Source: Haberlea rhodopensis
Taxonomy: Eukaryota > Streptophyta > Magnoliopsida > Lamiales > Gesneriaceae
Direction: 5' to 3'
Assembly: GCA_907163345.1 (NCBI GenBank)
Contig: CAJQUN010000478.1
Span: 124,001 to 188,000 of the forward strand
DNA: 64,000 nucleotides
In this document: positions 33,347-44,863 of the stretch, in pieces
Layout of the letters: every line of letters begins with the position of its first letter
Position numbering within the stretch: position 1 is the stretch's first letter
Position numbers and translations under genes: made by a program
Notes under the pieces: model-generated
Databases searched by the model: none
What the model saw: the letters and a program-made list of their open reading frames with translations, nothing else
Told to the model about the DNA's origin: nothing

Positions 33347-36300
33347 ATGACAGACAGAGGGTATCATGAGGATGTTGGGGATGCCCTGAGTGGCAATGCT
33401 AGTGTGAGGATGGTGCCTGTACCACCAACACCGATTGAGCAAGGGCCAGTGGAACAGGTACTGTTGCCTGGAGAATTGACTTTGACGCAATTTCTTAGTT
33501 ATCAGCCACCCTCCTCAAGGGGACTGAATCAGGGGAACTAGCAGAGGAATGGCTAGAACATGTGGAACATATATTTGTGTCAGCACCATGTGCCAAGACT
33601 GCTTGGTTACGCTTAGCTGAATTCCAGTTAGCTAAGAAAGCTATGATGTGGTGGAAATCCATAGTACTTGAGTTGAGGGCTCAAGGACAGATAGTTAACT
33701 GGGATGTGTTTAGAACGAAGTTCCTGGAGCATTATTTCTCTGTTGCTGCAAGGCAGAGGAAAGAGGATGAATTTACAAACTTGAGACAGGGAGCAATGAC
33801 AGTATCAGACTATGCTGTGCATTATTCTTCTTTGCTCCGGTATGTGCCACATATCGCTGTAAACACAAAAGCAAAGATCAGACAGTTTGTGAAAGGTTTG
33901 AGGCCTGAATTATTTGATAGGGTAATGTCCAATAACCCTACATCATATGAAGAAGCATTGACTAGAGCCGAGATGGACTGAGATTGCAGTAGGAGTATAT
34001 AAAGATGTTGGACAAGCCCAACCACCTACATCTGACAGTATGAGACCTAGAGGAGAACCATTTAAATCATCACGAGGTGGTGCATCTTCATCTATGTTTA
34101 GTGGGAAATGTTTTGGACAACGGAAAGGGGATGACCGAAAATCTAAGGGACAGTTCCAAGGTAGTAGTAGTGGCAGTGGTGTGCAATGCTTTAAATGTGG
34201 TGGACCACATTTGAAACGAGAATGTCCTCAATTGAATCCAGTAGTTTGTTTCCGTTGTGGGAGACCAGGACATGTGATCCGTGATTGTCCTCAAGTGGGT
34301 GGACAACAGAGGAGAGGACCCATTTCAGAGACTACAGTACAACAGAGACCACAGGGTGTACCACAGTCTGGTGGAGGACAGAGGACAGGAACACCTCAGG
34401 CTCAGGTGTATGCACTGAACAGGGAGGAAGCAGAGGCAGCTCCTGATGATGTGATAGCGGGTAAGTGTACTTTGTTTACTTATCCTGCTTTACTGTTAAT
34501 TGATACTGGTGCATCACATTCTTTTATTGCACAAGCATTTATTGATCGGTATCATATATGCTCGTCTCCACTGTTGATGCCTCTTTATGTCTCGACACCC
34601 ATGGGAACTACTGTGATGACTTGTCAGAGTGTGTCTGATTGTGCTATTCAGTTTGAGACTGAGTATGGGCTACAAGCTGATTTGATTGTGTTAGACATGT
34701 CAGATTTTGATTGCATCCTTGGAATTGATGTATTGAGTAAATATCAGTCTGTTGTGGATTGTAGTCAGAAGATAGTGAGATTTCAGTCTGATACTGGAAA
34801 TCAATGGTATTTCTATGGCCAAGGATCGAGGGCGAGGATTCCTTTGATATCAGCAATCCGAATGTCGCGTTTGTTAGAGCGTGGACATGCGGGTTATTTG
34901 ATTTATGCCCTTGATGTAACTGAACAGAAAAGAGAAAGGAAAGTGGAGGAGATACCAGTGGTTGCAGAATATGCGGATGTGTTTCCAGATGAAGTACCTG
35001 GATTCCCACCGAATCGAGAAGTGGAATTTGGTATTGATTTGATACCGGGTACTTCTGCAATTTCACGAGCTCTTTATCGGATGGCACCAACTGAATTGAA
35101 AGAATTGAAAACTCAATTGCAAGACTTATTGGACAAGGGGTACATACGTCCTAGTGTATCGCCTTGGGGTGCTCCGGTTTTATTTGTTAAGAAGAAGGAT
35201 GGGACAATGCGACTATGTATTGACTATCGACAATTGAACAAGGTAACCATAAAGAATAAATATCCTCTTCCGCGTATTGATGATTTGTTTGATCAGTTGC
35301 AGGGATCAAGGATTTATTCTACGATTGATTTGAGGTCAGGATATCATCAAATACGTGTGAGGGAAGGAGATATACAGAAGACAGCATTCAAAACTCGTAA
35401 TGGACATTATGAGTTTCTGGTGATGCCATTTGGAGTGACAAATGCTCCTGCTGTTTTTATGAGTTTAATGAATCGGATTTTCCAGGAATACCTTGATCGA
35501 TTTGTCATTGTCCTTATCGATGATATACTGATCTATTCACGGAGTGATGCAGAACATGTTCAACATTTGCATATGGTATTGCAATTGTTGAGGACACATC
35601 AGTTGTATGCCAAACTCAGTAAGTGCGAGTTTTGGTTGACTAGTGTCGACTTTTTGGGACATGTAATATCAGAAGAAGGTATATCAGTTGATCCAAAGAA
35701 AGTGGAAGCAGTGTTGAATTGGTCAGCACCTACTTCTGTGCCAGAGATTCGTAGTTTCTTAGGTTTGGCTGGATATTATAGACGGTTTGTTGAAGGATTT
35801 TCAGCGATCGCCAAACCATTGACACATTTGACACAAGGGAGTATCATTTCAATGGTCAGAGGCTTGTGAGCGTAGTTTTCAGGAATTGAAACATCGATTG
35901 ACTACAGCTCCAGTCTTGATCATTCCATCGGAGCATGACAGGTTTGCATTATATACTGATGCATCTTTACTTGGTTTGGGTTGTGTATTGATGCAGGACA
36001 AACATGTAGTGGGTTATGCATCACGACAGTTGAAGCCACATGAAATGAGATATCCAGTGCATGATCTGGAATTGGCTGCCATTGTCTTTGCATTGAAGAT
36101 ATGGCGACATTATTTATATGGTACGTCGTTTACCATATACACAGATCATAAGAGTCTAAAATTTCTATTTACTCAAGCGGAGTTGAATATGAGACAAAGG
36201 AGATGGATGGATCTGTTGAAAGATTATGATTGTGAGATTGAATATCATCCAGGAAAAGCTAATCTTACAGCAGATGCCTTGAGTCGAAAGGTACATCATA

Positions 36301-37957
36301 CGGCTGATGAGATGATTCATTTATCCACATTGATGACTTCTTGTTGTACTTTGGGTTATAATTTTGATGTGGAAATAGTGCCAGTACGAGTATCAACATT
36401 GTTGGTTGAACCCGACATTTTTGAGAAAATCAGAATGGCACAACGGACTGATGATGAAGTACAACAGTGGAAGGAAAGGATAAGTCAAGGATAAACATCT
36501 CAATTTGTACTCACCAATGATGGAACTTTGAAATACAGGACTTGTTGGGTAGTACCTGCTTCATTGGGACTACGCCAAGAACTACTACAACGTGCTCATT
36601 GTAGTAGATATAGTATACATCCTGGAGGAAAGAAAATGTATCATGCTTTACGTACACAATTTTGGTGGAAACGTATGAAACAGGATGTGTTGAGCTTTGT
36701 GAAACGATGTTTGATCTGTCAACAAGTGAAAGCGGAAAGACAGAGACCAGGAGGTGAATTACACAGTTTGGAAATTCCTCAGTGGAAATGGGAACATATC
36801 ACGATGGATTTTGTGACTCATTTGCCACGGACGTCTTCTGGTTGCGATGTTATTTGGGTGATTGTTGACCGACTCACCAAAGTATCTCATTTTGTGCCAT
36901 ATGGTATGACGTTTACGTATCTGAAAATGGCACAGCTGTACATTCAACATGTAGTGAGACTACATGGTATTCCAGTTTCCATTGTAACGGATAGGGATCC
37001 GAGATTTACTTCTCATTTTTGGGAAGGGTTACAGACAACGTTGGGAACTGAAGTGCGGTTACAGCATATCATCCTCAGATAGATGGACAAACAGAGCGTA
37101 CGATACAGACGCTTGAGGATATGTTGCGTGCCTGTGTATTAGAGTTTGATACCTCTTGGCAAGAGTCGTTGCCATTAGTGGAATTTTCATATAACAACAG
37201 TTATCAGTCTAGTATACAGATGGCACCATTTGAGGCTTTGTATGGGCGACGATGTAGATCGCCATTGTATTGGGATGATGTGGATCAGTCTACTTTACAT
37301 GGACCGGATATGATTCATGAAATGGAAGAGAAAGTAAAGGTAATTCGATTGAAACTGAAAGCTGCTCAAGAAAGACAGGCTGCTTATGCCAATAAGCGAC
37401 GTAGACCACTTGAATTTCAAGTTGGTGACCGCGTGTTCTTAAAAATCTCACCTTTTAAAGGTGTAGTACGGTTTGGTAAGCGTGGAAAATTGTCTCCACG
37501 GTATGTTGGTCCATATGAGGTGTTGCAACGTATTGGTACGTTGGCATATCGCTTGGCACTACCGCCGGCATTGAGTAGTATTCATGATGTTTTTCATGTG
37601 TCACTGTTGAGGAAGTATGAACCAGATCCGAGTCATGTATTACAGTTACCTGATGTACAGTTGGATACAGATGTGTCGTATGAGGAACGACCGGTTATGA
37701 TCTTGGATCGAGCTGAACGCAGGTTGCGTAATAAAGTGATTCCTATGGTTAAAATACAGTGGGACAGACGGGGTGTCGAAGAGGCAACGTGGGAGACGGA
37801 GCAGCATATGATGCAACGGTATCCGGATTTGTTTTCTGGTATGTTGATATGTGATTTATACATGTTTCTTATGTTCCATATATCATATATGTTCTTATAT
37901 GAAGCATGTATTATGATGTTTGTATATGCAATTTCGAGGACGAAATTCATTGAGTAG
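33347..37957 (+). pseudogene. Chromovirus gag-pol polyprotein with chromodomain, frameshifted
   Basis: From ATG 33347: gag (LRLAEFQLAKKAMMWW; FTNLRQGAMTVSDYA), two CCHC knuckles (CFKCGGPHLKREC and CFRCGRPGHVIRDC, about 34188-34290), protease LLIDTGASHSF (about 34495), reverse transcriptase with IDYRQLNKVT and the catalytic LIDDILIYS (about 35515), RNase H (LYTDASLLGLG, YTDHKSLKFLF, LTADALSR), integrase HHCC (CLICQQVKAERQ), DDE (MDFVTHLP, VTDRDPRFTS, QTERTIQTLE) and a C-terminal chromodomain (ILDRAERRLRN...IQWDRRGVEEATWE, about 37700-37800). Lesions: frameshifts near 33515, 33976, 35840 and 37070 and a TAA at 36492. Chromodomains of this clade guide integration to particular chromatin. The coding lesions contrast with the near-identical LTRs, so the copy may have been mobilised by active relatives or broken soon after insertion. 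Confidence 0.95.
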
Positions 37958-37965
37958 GGGAGAAT
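37951..37965 (+). promoter_or_regulatory. Chromovirus polypurine tract
   Basis: tgagtaggggagaat directly precedes the 3' LTR, after the phrase atttcgaggacgaaatt common to all gypsy copies in the window. Confidence 0.92.
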
Positions 37966-38710
37966 TGTAATGCCTCGATTTGTTGTATACACGTGTGATA
38001 TGATTATGGTGTAATTATATCAATTGGCGGTATGATAGTGGGGGTTCGGGTGGAACCAAGAATGAAATAATACATGTGTGAAATGATATATGGCAAGGGC
38101 AAGGAATGAAACATGGTGTACAATGAGTTAATAACATATCAAGTCATGAACTAGGAGGCATTTGATTATGCATGTGAATGTCATGTGAATTGGAGTTGTA
38201 TTTGAATTTGAATTTCATTTCATGTACATGTTCCTTAATATGTCATTAACTCCAAATGATATGATAGCAAGTGATTTAGGGAGCTAATGACCTTATATCA
38301 AGGTGCTTTTGGAAGAAAATCACATAGTTTCTCATTTTACACCTACTAAAACACTACACAAGCTCCTCTCCAACCCTTGGAGGTTTTCTTGGTTGAAGCT
38401 TGGTTTTTCACTTGTGACTTGAGCTAGGAAGTTGGGTGAAGTGAAATTGTACAATCTTGGTAAGGAATATATGCTTTTAAGATTGATTTGTGTAGTGGTG
38501 TATGAAGTATGTGAAATCAAATCCAACCTATGCAAGCTTAGGATCATAACATGTTTATATGCCATGAACTTGATTCTAAGATGGTGGAAACATGTTGTTA
38601 TGGTAGTAGAGATTGCATGAAACTGATTTACATGATAAAATTCGAGTTGTAGGAGAAGAGCTAGGAAGATAAGCTCAAAATCGCCATGTTCTGAACTTTC
38701 TGGACATCGG

Positions 38711-38915
38711 CGATCGATCGCGAGCTTTGTGGCGATCGATCGCCGAGACAGGGTAAAATATAAGGCGGTTTATACATGTAGCGATCGATCGGTGAAAATG
38801 TGGCGATTGATCGCGAGCAACAGAACACTTTGGCGATCGATCGCGAGAGATGGCGATCGATCGCGAGGGGGCAGAACAGTATGGCGATCGATCGGTGAGA
38901 AATAGCGATCGATCG
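38711..38915. repeat. CGATCGATCG palindrome cluster D (copy of C)
   Basis: Eight copies start at 38711, 38733, 38782, 38804, 38834, 38854, 38885 and 38906 with the same spacing as cluster C. The fourth has become cgattgatcg, a C-to-T change at a CG site. Confidence 0.97.
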
Positions 38916-39223
38916 CCAGTGCCAAAATGTTGAAAAATGTTATATTTTTGTAGAATTTGATTTTAATGCCTATGATAACATGATATATATTGTTGTCATT
39001 GTTGTAGCATCATCTCAGGGGACAGGACAACGAGGCACTTAGCCAGTGACGCCTAATTTATCTCGTTTGTGTCGCAGTACATGTACATGTTGACGTACGG
39101 AGTATAGATATTGTGTGATGATGTTATGAGATTGATATCATATGAATTGTGTTATGTTAGTATCATATGATTGGTAGTATCATATGCCTGTACATTCATG
39201 GATATCATGTGTTAGAGATATAC

Positions 39224-39430
39224 GCCTGGTATTGGGTATATGCTCGGTTATGTATTTGAGATATACGCCTGGTATTGGGTATATGCTTGGTTATGTTACA
39301 TAGAGATATTATGCCTGGTTTGGATATATGCTCGGTTATGTGACAGAGAGATATACGTCTGGTTTGGGTATATGCTCGGTTATGCTATATAGAGATATAC
39401 GCCGGTTTTTGGGTATATGCTCTGGTCATT
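39224..39430. repeat. LTR minisatellite (copy of 32413-32625)
   Basis: Same 40-45 bp units as in the 5' LTR. Small length differences between the two arrays account for several of the LTR indels. Confidence 0.9.
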
Positions 39431-39969
39431 ATCATTTGAGGATGGTACTATGATATGTGCTGCTAATATGAAGATGTGAGGTGGTTCCACTGACATATTG
39501 AGCTAAATAGGCATATCATTTTAGTCTCGTGATAATAGGGTACTTATTGAGACATGTCATGACATGGTGCATTTGTGGATGCATGATACAGAACATTCAC
39601 ATTAGATGATTTATTGTGCTTTATCATTGTTATTGATATTGTGTTTTGATATCGCACTGAGATAGTTGTTTATCTATACTCACGTTTTGTGAATGTTTCT
39701 GTAGGATTGCATAGACGTGGGAATCGTGAGTCTTATTCCGCTGCGAGGTGAACCACTGCATAGGAGTTGTACTGGCTTAGGTTGTTAATTGTATATGTAA
39801 TGTATATGTAGAAAAAGTTAGTTGGTTTTTGTACTAGGGATTTGGTACATCTGTAACAACTTAACTAGGAAGATACTCTAAATCAGTGTATGTTATTACT
39901 TAATTCAGACTCACATATGTATGTTCACATGATACATAATGAATTAAGTAAAGAGGACCCCACACTTTT

Positions 39970-40828
39970 CCTATTAGTTTGATGTTTTTTAGATTAATTT
40001 TGATTGTTGTTAATCTAGTTATGAGTAGCTAAATACTTTTGTGATTCTCGGTTAAGGAAAACGATACATGGATGTTTACGATTCTTGTGAGATAAGTTTT
40101 GATTGTTGATTTGCATTGAGTATCAATTGTTTTTTCTGATTTAATTGTCATGATTATTATGCATGATTGTTGGATTGATCACCTAGCTATTGTTCATACA
40201 ATTTAAAGCTAAATTAGATATCAAATACGGAATCGTTTGATCCCTCTAATTTACGAAGCAACTAAGATTGATTAAATTCCGTTTGTGAGTTTGTTAAATT
40301 CTTAGGGTAAACAATTGACTAGATTAAACATAGACGCTTGGATTATGTTGTTTAGCTTCATCGATCTCACTAGTTCATATGCTATTATCGATTTAAATCT
40401 TAATCGCTTGTATTTTGATTGATTGTGTGATAAGGGTTAAACTAGAACGCTTGGGCTACTTAACTAAACTTAAGGTGAGATAGGACTTTGATTATTGGAC
40501 CAAACGTCCACGATGAATATTCATATGGAAATTGAACCATTTGTGAAGATCGATGATCGAGATAGTAAACGCCAATTGTAAAGTTAGCCGAAAACCGAGA
40601 ATCGCACTTTTCTCATAAGTTAATTCATCTAGATAATTTTGCATATTAGTTTGATTTTGCATCATAGTATTATTACTTTGACTTCAAAACCCCTTTTTGT
40701 TTTCGTTTGCATAAGTTAACACAAAGATATAACCTTCCTCGTGGGATTGATCCCTACTCACGCTACTACATTCATTACTGTTATTAACTTGAGAGGGTTA
40801 ATTTGGGCGTACGCGATAAACGCTACCA
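39970..40828 (+). repeat. Athila-like 5' LTR, second part
   Basis: It continues the LTR after the chromovirus insertion, matches 45548-46406, and ends ...gataaacgctacca. Confidence 0.93.
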
Positions 40829-40833
40829 AATTT

Positions 40834-40850
40834 TGGCGCCGTTGCCGGGG
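40834..40850 (+). promoter_or_regulatory. Athila-like primer-binding site (tRNA-Asp type)
   Basis: TGGCGCCGTTGCCGGGG begins five bases after the LTR. This is the well-known PBS of Athila/Tat elements and separates this element from the Met-primed chromoviruses nearby. Confidence 0.95.
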
Positions 40851-40908
40851 AAGGCAGTTACTTTTGTGTTAACGTCGTTTTATTTATTTCGTTTTATACT
40901 ACTGTGGT

Positions 40909-42507
40909 TTGTTGATGAATACAGGTGAACTCTCTGATCACGAAGATAATTTTTACTACGATCCTGAGACCGAGAGGACACTCCGTCGGAGAAGAAGAGA
41001 AGCAAGGTTACTTGAGGAAGAAGAAGAGAGGAACATGGTGGCTGCGAATCAAAGTTTGAGGCAGTTGGCGAATCCTAACTTGGATCAACAACCCCTCTGC
41101 ATCACTTTCCCTGCTCTCGCAAACAACGTAAATTTCGAACTCAAATCTGGTTTGATTCATTTATTGCCATCCTTTCATGGTCTTGCAGGTGAGAACCCGC
41201 ATAAGCACTTGATGGAGTTCCACGTGGTATGCACTACTATGAAGCCAGCTGGCGTGACGGAGGAGCAAATAAAACTGCGAGCCTTTCCATTCTCGCTAAA
41301 GGATGCTGCAAAGGATTGGCTATTCTACTTATCCTCCAGATCAATCACCACGTGGACTGACTTGCAAAGAGTCTTCCTAGAGAAGTACTTTCCAGCTTCA
41401 AGGGCAACTAACTTAAGGAAGGAGATCTATGGGGTGAAGCAATACCAAGAGGAGTCATTGCATGAGTACTGGGAACGGTTTAAGAAGTTGTGTGCAAGCT
41501 GCCCACAACATCAGATAAGTGAACACTTGTTAATTCAATATTTCTATGAAGGTTTGCTTTCTGGTGACAGGAACTTAGTGGATGCGGCGAGCGGAGGAGC
41601 TTTCATTGACAAGACAGCGGAGGAGGCAAGGAACTTAATAGCTAACATGGCGGCCAACTCCCAACAATTTGGACATGTTCGCCATGGACAACCGCCAAGA
41701 AAAGAGGTAAATGTATCCAATCTGGAACAACAATTGATAGACTTAACTTTTCTTGTGCGTAATCTTGCAGGTGGCAATGTGGGAAAGATGAAGCCGTGCG
41801 GAATCTGTCTAGCTGCGAACCATCCCACTGATGCATGTCCATCACTACAAGAGACATCCACTGAGCACGTGAATGCAGCGGGAGGATTCCCAGGGCCACC
41901 ACAAAGGAGTTATGACCATCCACCAAACAACTATAATCAAGGTTGGAGGGACCATCCGAACCAAGGCTATGGGAACCCACAGATGCACCAACCTCCACCC
42001 TACAGACCGCCATATCAGCAACCTCCACCACCGCCTGTGCACCCTCCTTCTGACAGGTTAGAAAATATTATTAAAGTTATTGCTGAAAATAGCTTACAAT
42101 TTCAACAGGAGACGAGGGCAAGCATCCAAAGCTTGACTACTCAAATGGGTCAGATGGCAACAGCAATAAATCGCATTGAGTCTCAAAGATCAAACACTCT
42201 CCCGTCACAACCGGAGGTGAACCCCAGGGAGAATGTGAGCGCTATCACTTTGAAGATGAGCGAAGATACAGCTGAGGAGAAGGTGGTACTGATGCCACTC
42301 AAGCAAGAAGAGATGAAGGATATGGAGAAGGACGTTGAAGAGCCCATAGAGGAGGAACCACGGGGTAAGTTCCCTAAATTTTCTGAATATAAAATTGAAC
42401 CCCATTCGCCCTTGCTTTTAAGGAAAATAGGAAAGATGAGGATATCAAGGAACTCTACGAGACTTTCCGACGATGTGAGGCAAACGCTCCACTACATGAT
42501 GCCATGA
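40909..42507 (+). CDS. Athila-like gag (capsid) protein, intact frame of 532 aa
   Basis: The protein has an acidic/basic N-terminus (RTLRRRRREARLLEEEEE, about residues 24-41), the retrotransposon gag domain (FHGLAGENPHKHLMEF at about 84-99; AFPFSLKDAAKDWLF at about 125-139; DLQRVFLEKYFPASRA at about 153-168; YWERFKKLCASCPQH), a Cys-rich segment CGICLAANHPTDAC at about 304-317 that resembles a zinc knuckle, and a Pro/Gln-rich tail. It would form the particle that packages the element RNA. The frame is uninterrupted. Near 42413 the true gag-to-protease homology shifts to the -1 frame (FKENRKDEDIK), so the last 30 or so residues in this frame are probably out of register; I see no classical slippery heptamer there, so I read it as a one-base lesion. 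The ATG chosen is the first in the open frame after the PBS; a second Met lies two codons on. Confidence 0.88.
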   Translation: MLMNTGELSDHEDNFYYDPETERTLRRRRREARLLEEEEERNMVAANQSLRQLANPNLDQQPLCITFPALANNVNFELKSGLIHLLPSFHGLAGENPHKHLMEFHVVCTTMKPAGVTEEQIKLRAFPFSLKDAAKDWLFYLSSRSITTWTDLQRVFLEKYFPASRATNLRKEIYGVKQYQEESLHEYWERFKKLCASCPQHQISEHLLIQYFYEGLLSGDRNLVDAASGGAFIDKTAEEARNLIANMAANSQQFGHVRHGQPPRKEVNVSNLEQQLIDLTFLVRNLAGGNVGKMKPCGICLAANHPTDACPSLQETSTEHVNAAGGFPGPPQRSYDHPPNNYNQGWRDHPNQGYGNPQMHQPPPYRPPYQQPPPPPVHPPSDRLENIIKVIAENSLQFQQETRASIQSLTTQMGQMATAINRIESQRSNTLPSQPEVNPRENVSAITLKMSEDTAEEKVVLMPLKQEEMKDMEKDVEEPIEEEPRGKFPKFSEYKIEPHSPLLLRKIGKMRISRNSTRLSDDVRQTLHYMMP

Positions 42508-43427
42508 TGAAGATACCTCGATGTGCGAGATTTTTGAAGGAAGTTTGGAAAGCGGGTAAGAACAAGGAACACAAAGGGTGCCCCAAGATCAAACTAGATG
42601 AGAATGTTTCGGCGGTCATCCAAAGAAACATTCCCACAAAATGCAAGGACCCTGGTATGTTCTCTATTCCCTGTGTGATAGGAACCACTAGAATTGAGAA
42701 GGCAATGCTCGATTTAGGATCTTCCATTAATGTCATGCCTTACTCAACCTACACTCAACTGAAACCTGGACCTTTGAAAAGAAATAACACTGTGATTCAA
42801 TTAGCTGATAAGTCCACGGTTATACCTCGCGGGATAGTAGAGGACATACTTGTGCATGTAGAGAATTTGGTCTTCCCCGCCGATTTCTATGTTTTAGACA
42901 TGGAAAATGGTGATCCATCTAGCCCCATTCTTTTAGGGAGACCATTCTTGAAAACATCAAAATCTGTGATCGACGTGAGTAGCGGCCTGTTAACATTAGA
43001 GTTTAATGGTGAAATTGAAAAATTTAATATCTATGAACCCATTAAAACTCACGAGCATTCTAGTTACGCTACTGATATAAATGATGCATATGATTCTGAT
43101 TTTGATAATGATGAATTGTGGGAGATGGGAAAGGCTACTGATGGCCTTGATGATAACGGAGGTATGGATTCTCGTCCTGTGCATACTGTTCATACTATTG
43201 CTGCTTTATCTATTCATGATACTGCTGACTCTCGCTCTTCTCACTTGCCGGATCATACCATTGAAAAGAAGCACCCTCCGGACAGACCACAACAAGCCAC
43301 ATATGTTGAAGGAGGAAAAAGGACTGAGGACGCCCACTCAAAGGCAAACAAACCAAAGTTCAAGAGACTTAAGAAGATATTGAGGTGGAAGAAGAAGGAT
43401 AGAGCGACATCGCATCACCCACCTTGA
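42504..43427 (+). CDS. Athila-like protease frame, ending without reverse transcriptase
   Basis: The 307-codon frame starts at an ATG that overlaps the gag stop (ATGA), but homology in the same frame extends upstream to about 42413, so it is really the continuation of gag. It contains IPRCARFLKEVWK and an aspartic protease with the Athila-style motif MLDLGSSINVMPYS (about residues 73-86) and the downstream ILLGRPFLKT (about 147-156). The C-terminus is acidic, then basic (KFKRLKKILRWKKKDR) and stops at 43427. Protease would process gag. No reverse transcriptase, RNase H or integrase follows. Confidence 0.85.
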   Translation: MMKIPRCARFLKEVWKAGKNKEHKGCPKIKLDENVSAVIQRNIPTKCKDPGMFSIPCVIGTTRIEKAMLDLGSSINVMPYSTYTQLKPGPLKRNNTVIQLADKSTVIPRGIVEDILVHVENLVFPADFYVLDMENGDPSSPILLGRPFLKTSKSVIDVSSGLLTLEFNGEIEKFNIYEPIKTHEHSSYATDINDAYDSDFDNDELWEMGKATDGLDDNGGMDSRPVHTVHTIAALSIHDTADSRSSHLPDHTIEKKHPPDRPQQATYVEGGKRTEDAHSKANKPKFKRLKKILRWKKKDRATSHHPP

Positions 43428-44863
43428 TAGAGGACTGGCGTCGGGCCACCGACGTTAAACAGAGGCACTGCTTGGGAGGCAACCCAAGGGGAGTTAGTTT
43501 CCCTTTTACCCTTTTATTTTTTTTTGCTTTTTAGTTTAAACTTTTCTCTTTTCTTGTATTTTTGCCTTACATTGGGGACAATGTAAGATTTAAGTATGGG
43601 GGAGGGATTAGTAGTGTGTTATTGTTTTTCTTATTGCAAAAATACAAAAAAAATCGAAAAATTTGAAAATTTTGAGCTCATAGTTAGTAATGAACACATG
43701 CTTAGAATCACTAGCCCATGATGAAACCTAATCGATATCATGCATGCTTTTGAACATAGGTGAATTGTTAACCTGGGAACACTTTGAACTCTAATGCAAA
43801 GTGTACTTTAACTTAGTAAGTGAATATCTTGAGCACATTATTGTCATGGCTTGTGAAGTATGCATAACCTAGTGAAGATTGTGTAAACTTTGTGATAGTC
43901 TTAAGAAATCTCTAATACATGCTAGAACTTAACTACATGCTCTTTGAGGCGTATGTCTAGACTACTTGCAAACATGAAAATGATATAGGCGATCTTTGAT
44001 GCGTTTGAGCCTTTCAAGCCTACCATATAAACAAAATCATTCTCTAGTACCTATTTTGAGCCTTAAATGTAAAAGAATGGTAGTATGCTAAGCATACTAA
44101 AGACCCCCATTCAACATTTCTTGACTAGCTTATCATCCTATCCTTTAAGCCTAAATGTGATTTTAATCCATACCTTTTAAGGGAGTATGATGTATTTCAT
44201 TCAAATGCACTTGGGAATCATTGAAGTATATTTGTGAGCTTAATTGTCAAAAGAATGGAATGCATGAAAGAAAAAAGGGATGCCTTGAAAAAATAGATAA
44301 AAATATGACTCCAAGGGGAGCCAAGGCACAAAAGAAGAAAAATGTTGAAATAAACCTTGAAAAAAAAATTTGAACAAGGTTTGAAAAATTCATGCAAGAA
44401 GAGAAGTTTTAATGTGCATTTCATCATACTCTCTTGTTTGAATATCCTTACCCTTTCTTTCATAAGCCAATACCTAGGACAAGCTACAAGCTAATAAAGA
44501 CCTACTTGATTTATGTTTGCAAAGTAGCTAAGATAGTGGAGAAGAGTGTGCAAGTGAGCTTATACTTGTGTTAGTGTATGACTTGAACTATTATGGCTTT
44601 GCATATTTTGGATCTATAATTTGTACACAACACTTTTTTATGACCACACACACACGTTCACTACTTCGTTGGGTACGAAATGTTTAGGGATTGAACTTGT
44701 TCCACTGTTAATTTTTCACCGCCGTTCATTATTATGCATGTTAAAATTGTTGAGGCATAAAAGTGAGGACAAGTTGCTTTGTTATGAACCTATGAGCCAA
44801 CCAAAAATATTGTAGTTTTATTTGTTTACTCGAGGTCGAGTAAAGAGTAAGTATGGGGGAGTT
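43428..44863 (+). other. Athila-like 3' untranslated region with PPT
   Basis: It starts with the Athila post-pol phrase (gacgttaaac, cttgggaggcaaccc) and contains ttggggacaatgtaag and two purine tracts of the form aagtatgggggag. The second, at about 44849-44863, abuts the 3' LTR and is the PPT. No coding frame is recognisable. Confidence 0.8.

Larger units (their letters stand above)
31170..39964 (+). mobile_element. Chromovirus (Ty3/gypsy, Tekay/Del-like), recent, TSD cttct/ctttt
   Basis: 5' LTR 31170-33162, PBS, gag-pol 33347-37957 with a C-terminal chromodomain, PPT, and 3' LTR 37966-39964. It is inserted in the Athila-like 5' LTR: flanks are cttct (31165-31169) and ctttt (39965-39969), and the uninterrupted LTR at 45530-45560 shows the empty site ctttcttctcctattag. 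The two LTRs differ at about 21 positions in 2 kb by eye, around 1 percent, the lowest of the pairs here and consistent with its being the innermost insertion. Confidence 0.95.
37966..39964 (+). repeat. Chromovirus 3' LTR
   Basis: A 1,999-bp copy of 31170-33162 with the same TGTAATGCC start and gaggaccccaca end. Confidence 0.95.

Noticed and set aside
41544..42042. Long minus-strand frames opposite the Athila-like gag
   Set aside because: Shadows of the codon use of gag on the other strand; no homology.
42504..42509. ATGA overlap as bacterial-type translational coupling
   Set aside because: The window is a plant nuclear repeat region; the protease homology extends upstream of this ATG, so the overlap is incidental.
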